From NCBI RefSeq assembly GCF_011057685.1, contig NZ_LNFY01000001.1, forward strand, positions 186,001 through 250,000: 64,000 bases of DNA. Reading direction: 5' to 3'. Under the pieces are notes generated by a model. The model worked only from the letters and a program-made list of their open reading frames with translations, was not told the DNA's origin and searched no databases. Shown here piece by piece: positions 60,120 through 64,000 of this stretch (position 1 is its first letter; each line of letters begins with the position of its first letter). The translations under genes and the position numbers were made by a program. Origin of the DNA: Thermotoga sp. Ku-13t. GTDB taxonomy: Bacteria; Thermotogota; Thermotogae; Thermotogales; DSM-5069.

Positions 60120-60728
60120 TCATCCTGTCAGGAATACTGTCAGTTTCTCTATGAAATGAATGAACGGGTTCATTATCAACGGCATGATCCAGAGGAATAG
60201 AAGTGCCAGCATGAAGAGCACCCCGTAAACTTCGTACTTCATATACCATTCCGTGTAACCTTCGGGGAGCAGCGCTCCAAGGATGCGGGAACCGTCGAGG
60301 GGTGGTATTGGAAAGAGAGAGAACAGAGCATACGTCAGGCTGAACCTCGCAGCCTTGCTGAAAATCTCAAAAGCGATTTCGAAGTCGTTCAAAGAGCGTG
60401 CCAGAATGCCATAAAAAAGAAAACAGACCATACCGGTCGCAGGCCCAATCGACGAGACCAGAAGAAAGTGTTTTTTGCCCTTCTTCAAGTTCCAGGGCCT
60501 GATCGGAACGGGGCGAGACCAGCCGAAGTTCAGGAAAATGAAGGCAACCGTCCCGATCGGATCCAGATGCACAAAAGGATTCAGGCTGGTTCGGCTAACC
60601 TTTTGAGGCGTTTGATCGCCGAGCCTGACCGCCAGTCGGGCTTTGAAATATTCACGTGGCACAACTGTGAGGATGACAGCCACGAACCCTGTAACGATCT
60701 GTTTCAACAACGAGGACAGCGTCACCAC
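60120..60728 (-). CDS. M50 (site-2-protease-like) membrane protein lacking the zinc histidines
   Basis: A 202-residue integral membrane protein aligned clearly with small M50 peptidases: VRLGDQTPQKVSRTSLNPFVHLDPIGT, FGWSRPVPIRPWNLK and LFPIPPLDGSRIL. The zinc site HExxH is replaced by Arg-Glu-Tyr-Phe-Lys (residues 25-29), keeping Glu but losing both His. The second-site Asp of PLDG remains. It is therefore probably a pseudoprotease. The start is one of two adjacent GTG codons (60728, 60725) after GAGGTG. It lies between the PBP gene and the fumarase-like gene. Confidence 0.8.
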   Translation of the reverse strand: MVTLSSLLKQIVTGFVAVILTVVPREYFKARLAVRLGDQTPQKVSRTSLNPFVHLDPIGTVAFIFLNFGWSRPVPIRPWNLKKGKKHFLLVSSIGPATGMVCFLFYGILARSLNDFEIAFEIFSKAARFSLTYALFSLFPIPPLDGSRILGALLPEGYTEWYMKYEVYGVLFMLALLFLWIMPLIMNPFIHFIEKLTVFLTG

Positions 60729-60763
60729 GGCACCTCGCCTAAAATTCTATCACGCGAAAAACG

Positions 60764-62542
60764 TCATTGAAGTTTCAGAAAGACCGTCTTACCCCTGAAA
60801 TCGATCGCACCGGGCTCTGGATACTGTTCTGCGACTCTTCCCACCCCTTCGATCGTCACGTCGGAGATTCCAAGTTGCTGGAGTATCAAAAGTGCATCGC
60901 GCAAGGTCAAACCACGGAGGTCTGGCATCGCATGCGTCGTCACGCTCAGAGGGTGCTCTTTTCGAAATTGAATCATTCTTTTTACTATTGAGGCAAAAAT
61001 GGGTGCGGCGACCTCTCCGGCGAGGTACGCCCCCGCCGACGGTTCGTCCACATACACCAGGATCGTGTAGAGAGGATCTTCGGAGGGGAAGTAGCCGGCG
61101 AAGATCGAAACGTATTTGTCTTTCCCATCGGCCAGCTTCTGTGCCGTCCCGGTTTTACCTGCGACACTTACCCCCAGCACGTTCGCTCTTTTTCCCGTTC
61201 CTTCGCTCACGACTGCCTGCAGTGCCTCGCGTATGAACCTGCTCGTTTCTTCACTCAGAACGCGTTTCTCCACTGGTGTGTTTTCTTCAACGATCGTGGG
61301 CCTGACATATTTTCCAGAGTTGGCGAGCGTATTGAATGCCGCCAGGAATTGTAGAGGGGGTGTTCCAATACCGTGCCCGATGCTGATCATCGCGAAGTCT
61401 ATCTTCGACCATTGACTGGGTTTCCTCAGCACTCCAGATATTTCTCCGGCGATCTCCACACCCGTTTTCTCCCCGAAACCGACCTTTTTCAGCCATTCGT
61501 AGTAAGCTTCCTCGCCGATCTTTTCTCTGATCAGCCTGGCGATCATGATGGTTGCGCTGTTGCAGGAGTGAGCGAGCGCTTCTTTCACGCCCACGGTGCC
61601 GTGTACATCGATGTCCCTCACAGTTACGTCCAGCTCCGGGACGGGCTTTATCTGTCCTGTACATTGAAAGGTTTCATCCCCTTTGAGAACGCTACTCTCG
61701 ATGGCGATCGCGTACACTATGGGTTTCAAGGCTGAACCTGGTTCGATGTAACCGAGCACCGCATCGTTCCAGTTCCTCGTTGTGACCATAGCCCTGATCT
61801 TTCCAGTCTTGGTTTCCATTACGATGGCTCCCGCGCTGACCGCTTGGTTCTGTTCTCTGGCTTTCACGATCTCCTCATAACATATGCGCTGTAAGTCGAG
61901 ATCTATGGTCAATCGAACATCTTTTCCGTTCACGGGATCCTTCAGCGATACGAGTTGGGGCAGAAGCGTCACAAATCCAGAAAACTTTAGAAAGGCCTTT
62001 CCGTCCCTTTTGCCTCTCAGCTGCGCGTCGAGCGCCTCTTCCACACCACCAACCGCACGATTGGCGACAATGAGCCCTAAAATCTTATCCATGCCGAAAT
62101 CGGTGAAACGCTTTCTTCTAGGTTCGAGTTCTACGGAAACAAAAGGCAGCATCTCGGTGGGAACGAGCTTGAGGATCTCATCTCTCGAAGGACCTTCACC
62201 GAGTCTGAGGAACCTGTTTCCCGATGAAAGAATCGCCTCCGCAGTTTTCTCGATTTTGAAATTCCTGAGAAGAAGTTCAAGGTATGGTTTGAGCCTGTTG
62301 AGGTTGCTGCCTCTCACGTAGTCGAGATCAAGATAGCCCACGCTGACGAACTCATCGTACGCACAGAGTCTGCCCTGCACATCCAGGATTTTACCTCTCG
62401 AGGCGGGTATGCGGATCGTCCAGAGGGGCCCAACGGTTACATTAAAGCTTCTCAGTGAGAGCAACACAAACGTGCCCACCGAGAAGAACAGGAAGGTAAA
62501 AGTCAAGAATTTCAATCGGCTCGAGATCAACTTACTGTTCAT
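60764..62542 (-). CDS. ftsI: Class B penicillin-binding protein (FtsI/PBP2-like) with a PASTA domain
   Basis: A 592-residue peptidoglycan transpeptidase. One membrane helix (about 13-31) anchors it. A dimerisation/pedestal region precedes the penicillin-binding domain. Catalytic motifs are intact: SxxK in PGSALKP (Ser270), SxN in HSCNSA (326-328) and KTG in AGKTGTAQ (463-465). The last ~60 residues (MPDLRGLTLRDALLILQQLG) are a PASTA domain. Position after rsmH and ftsL marks it as the division transpeptidase. It overlaps ftsL by 11 bp. Confidence 0.92.
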   Translation of the reverse strand: MNSKLISSRLKFLTFTFLFFSVGTFVLLSLRSFNVTVGPLWTIRIPASRGKILDVQGRLCAYDEFVSVGYLDLDYVRGSNLNRLKPYLELLLRNFKIEKTAEAILSSGNRFLRLGEGPSRDEILKLVPTEMLPFVSVELEPRRKRFTDFGMDKILGLIVANRAVGGVEEALDAQLRGKRDGKAFLKFSGFVTLLPQLVSLKDPVNGKDVRLTIDLDLQRICYEEIVKAREQNQAVSAGAIVMETKTGKIRAMVTTRNWNDAVLGYIEPGSALKPIVYAIAIESSVLKGDETFQCTGQIKPVPELDVTVRDIDVHGTVGVKEALAHSCNSATIMIARLIREKIGEEAYYEWLKKVGFGEKTGVEIAGEISGVLRKPSQWSKIDFAMISIGHGIGTPPLQFLAAFNTLANSGKYVRPTIVEENTPVEKRVLSEETSRFIREALQAVVSEGTGKRANVLGVSVAGKTGTAQKLADGKDKYVSIFAGYFPSEDPLYTILVYVDEPSAGAYLAGEVAAPIFASIVKRMIQFRKEHPLSVTTHAMPDLRGLTLRDALLILQQLGISDVTIEGVGRVAEQYPEPGAIDFRGKTVFLKLQ

Positions 62543-62819
62543 TAGAACCTGGCACGATCACCTCTCGTGAGGACATCAACAACGCTTGTTCCAATTTGAG
62601 CTGGCGGATCTGTTGCTCGAGCTCAAGGATACGTGCTTGCAGAACTCTGTTTTCTCTCGACAGGCTCGCCGTTGAATACATCAACCTTACCAGTGGCAGG
62701 GTGGCGACTACCAGCACCGCGAGGAATACCATCACGAGGGCGATCCTCACGAGGGACAACGAAAGAATCCGTTCAGCTGAACGACTCCTCCGCTTCGCTA
62801 TTGACTTTACAGGGGTCAA
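62532..62819 (-). CDS. ftsL: FtsL-like small division protein
   Basis: A 95-residue bitopic protein: basic N-terminus, one membrane helix (about 23-47) and a coiled coil with a leucine heptad pattern (SRENRVLQARILELEQQIRQLKLEQALL). Size, topology and place between rsmH and the PBP fit FtsL, which recruits FtsI at the septum. The start is TTG 62819 behind AGGGGGGAAGG. Sequence identity is too low to use alone; context decides. Confidence 0.78.
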   Translation of the reverse strand: MTPVKSIAKRRSRSAERILSLSLVRIALVMVFLAVLVVATLPLVRLMYSTASLSRENRVLQARILELEQQIRQLKLEQALLMSSREVIVPGSNEQ

Positions 62820-62834
62820 CCTTCCCCCCTCCTC

Positions 62835-63707
62835 TCACACCCGCTCCGCTACTCTCAGTTTGGCGCTCCTGGCTCTTGGATTCAGTTTTATCTCAGCTTC
62901 CCTAGGTGTTATCGGCTTCTTCGTCAACTGTTTTAGTTCAAAACAGGTTCTGAAAAACTCCTTGACGATCCTGTCTTCCAGCGAATGGAACGATATGACT
63001 GCGATCCTGCCACCCGGTTTCAACATCGTCGGAACCTGGACGAGAAATTTTTTGAGATTTTCAAGCTCGTTGTTGACCGCAATCCTTATCGCCTGGAACA
63101 CACGCGTTGCAAAATGCCTCTTTCGAGCATACTTGTCTGGGATCGCTTTCGCCAGAACCTCCACCAGCTGCTTCGTGGTCTCTATGGGCCTGTTACGAAC
63201 TATGAACCTGGCGATGCGCCGGGCGTACCTTTTCTCTTCACCGTATTCGAAAATAATCTTTCTGAGAGCCTCTTCATCCCAGAAGTTCACCACATCGTAC
63301 GCTGTTAAAGTCTGTTGCTTGTTCATTCTCATGTCGAGTGGACCGTCTCTGTTGAAAGAGAATCCTCGCTCCGCTTTCTCTAGCTGCATCGATGAAACTC
63401 CAAGATCCATCAAAATCGCATCGACCTGCGAGATCCCAAGATCTTTCAGAACTCTGGTTGCATCCACATAGGAACTTTTCAGCAGTTTGACGCGACCTTC
63501 TTCGATGAAGCGTTCCAGCCTTTTCTTTGCAAAATCCAGAGCTTCATCGTCGATGTCCAATCCAACCACGACGCTGCTGTCGATTCTGGTCAGAATGGCT
63601 TCAGCGTGTCCACCCAGACCCACGGTACAATCGAAAAACACACCGTGAATGTGTTTGAAAAACTCGATGATCTCATCAACGAGTACAGGAACATGGACGG
63701 AATCCAT
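62835..63707 (-). CDS. rsmH: 16S rRNA (cytosine-1402-N4) methyltransferase
   Basis: A 290-residue RsmH (MraW). Motifs are HVPVLVDEIIEFF at the start, FFDCTVGLGGHAEAIL (SAM-binding), LDIDDEAL, MDLGVSSMQLEKAERGFSFNRDGPLDMRMN and the C-terminal GRIAVISFHSLEDRIVKEFF. The start ATG 63707 follows GGAG; the open frame to 63884 crosses the promoter. It opens the division operon. mraZ, which usually precedes it, is not seen. Confidence 0.95.
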   Translation of the reverse strand: MDSVHVPVLVDEIIEFFKHIHGVFFDCTVGLGGHAEAILTRIDSSVVVGLDIDDEALDFAKKRLERFIEEGRVKLLKSSYVDATRVLKDLGISQVDAILMDLGVSSMQLEKAERGFSFNRDGPLDMRMNKQQTLTAYDVVNFWDEEALRKIIFEYGEEKRYARRIARFIVRNRPIETTKQLVEVLAKAIPDKYARKRHFATRVFQAIRIAVNNELENLKKFLVQVPTMLKPGGRIAVISFHSLEDRIVKEFFRTCFELKQLTKKPITPREAEIKLNPRARSAKLRVAERV

Positions 63708-63735
63708 TCGATCCGCTCCGCTGACTTTCTGCTGT

Positions 63736-63765
63736 ATTATATGGCTAAAATCTTTAGAAAAGCAA
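63736..63765 (-). promoter_or_regulatory. Sigma-70 promoter of the rsmH-ftsL-ftsI operon
   Basis: On the - strand: TTGCTT (plus-strand 63760-63765), 18 bp, TATAAT (63736-63741), about 30 bp before the rsmH start. The chain of overlaps and short gaps suggests transcription could reach the GGDEF gene. Confidence 0.65.
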
Positions 63766-63961
63766 ACTGCGTCGTTCATTTTGAAGAAAACGGAAAGGCG
63801 CTTCAGACGATGATTTTCGTAACCTGTCATAAAGGTAATCTCATGTTTACAATTTTCGATCGAAATCTGTGTACCTTTCACCAACCTGCCAGATTGTTAA
63901 AAAGAAACGACCGAGCTTACGCACCAACAGATACATGGACGTGAAAGGAGTAAAATAAACT

Positions 63962-64000
63962 GTGCGTTCTCACAGAGCTCAACTGGAGGTCGAAACTGAG
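63962..64000 (+). CDS. Possible 5' end of a + strand gene (partial, uncertain)
   Basis: A frame opens at GTG 63962 (MRSHRAQLEVETE) and is still open at the window edge. AAAGGAG lies about 11 bp upstream, rather far. Thirteen codons are too few to identify anything. The preceding ~195 bp (63766-63961), divergent from rsmH, hold no other supported feature. Confidence 0.3.
   Translation, partial: MRSHRAQLEVETE

Noticed and set aside
63606-63944. 112-codon + strand ORF opposite rsmH
   Set aside because: It is antisense to the rsmH N-terminus and crosses its promoter; no family features are visible.
1-64000. CRISPR array, insertion sequence or prophage
   Set aside because: No regularly spaced direct repeats, transposase, integrase or phage structural gene was seen; repeats present are operator-sized palindromes or hairpins.

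Overview
The window looks like chromosomal DNA of a Thermotogales bacterium, most probably a Pseudothermotoga-type species. The sampled coding lines are near 50-58% G+C, higher than in Thermotoga maritima. Several genes are ones I associate with this order: a maltosyltransferase resembling T. maritima MmtA, a soluble chemoreceptor beside a di-iron beta-lactamase-fold protein, a glycerol-phosphate set with a GlpP antiterminator, and the block DUF47-mazG-PPIase-mtnA-yaaR-holB-ricT. Genes are tightly packed, often overlap by ATGA or TTGA, and many start with TTG or GTG behind strong Shine-Dalgarno (SD) sequences. The species assignment is inference; no rRNA gene is present.

Layout. 1-2.6 kb: the 3' part of a radical-SAM gene, then a regulator made of two tandem TetR units. 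2.7-17.5 kb: one co-directional run of 16 genes. It holds a KAS-III-like enzyme, a CoA-transferase, a complete Liv-type ABC transporter, a short-chain dehydrogenase, a second complete Liv-type transporter whose LivM is fused to an alpha/beta-hydrolase, a second KAS-III-like enzyme and a second alpha/beta-hydrolase. This looks like an uptake and catabolism island for an unidentified organic acid or ester, and it is the best candidate here for an undescribed system. 17.5-23.1 kb: cutA, then a glycerol/glycerol-3-phosphate regulon. Two convergent operons (dehydrogenase, FAD oxidoreductase and DUF1667 on +; glpK and glpP on -) each start with nearly the same terminator-like leader, the probable GlpP target.

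23.2-38.1 kb: housekeeping genes on + (DUF47, mazG, PPIase, mtnA, yaaR, holB, ricT, transketolase, rnc, a radical-SAM gene, pheST, a hydrolase, and thiI with an apparent one-base frameshift in an A7 run). 38.1-38.6 kb: a non-coding region with two palindromes resembling CelR/CebR operators and a terminator. 38.6-44.8 kb: a motility and glycosylation block. It has a TPR-glycosyltransferase, an AT-rich ParB/methyltransferase fusion, flagellin behind a textbook sigma-28 promoter and a CsrA-type leader, a predicted oxygen/iron-sensing protein and a soluble chemoreceptor.

44.9-55.9 kb: an archaeal-type ATPase gene with two palindromes over its -10 and SD, patB, tRNA-Leu(CAA), an AEC permease, a DUF362-ferredoxin, ahcY, maltosyltransferase, an unknown protein and a YhaN-like membrane-anchored ATPase. 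55.9-63.8 kb (- strand): a cell-envelope operon reading rsmH, ftsL, PBP/ftsI, an M50-protease homologue lacking its zinc histidines, a fumarase-beta-like orphan, wecB, a Gfo/Idh/MocA dehydrogenase and a GGDEF protein. The last 40 bases may begin another + strand gene.
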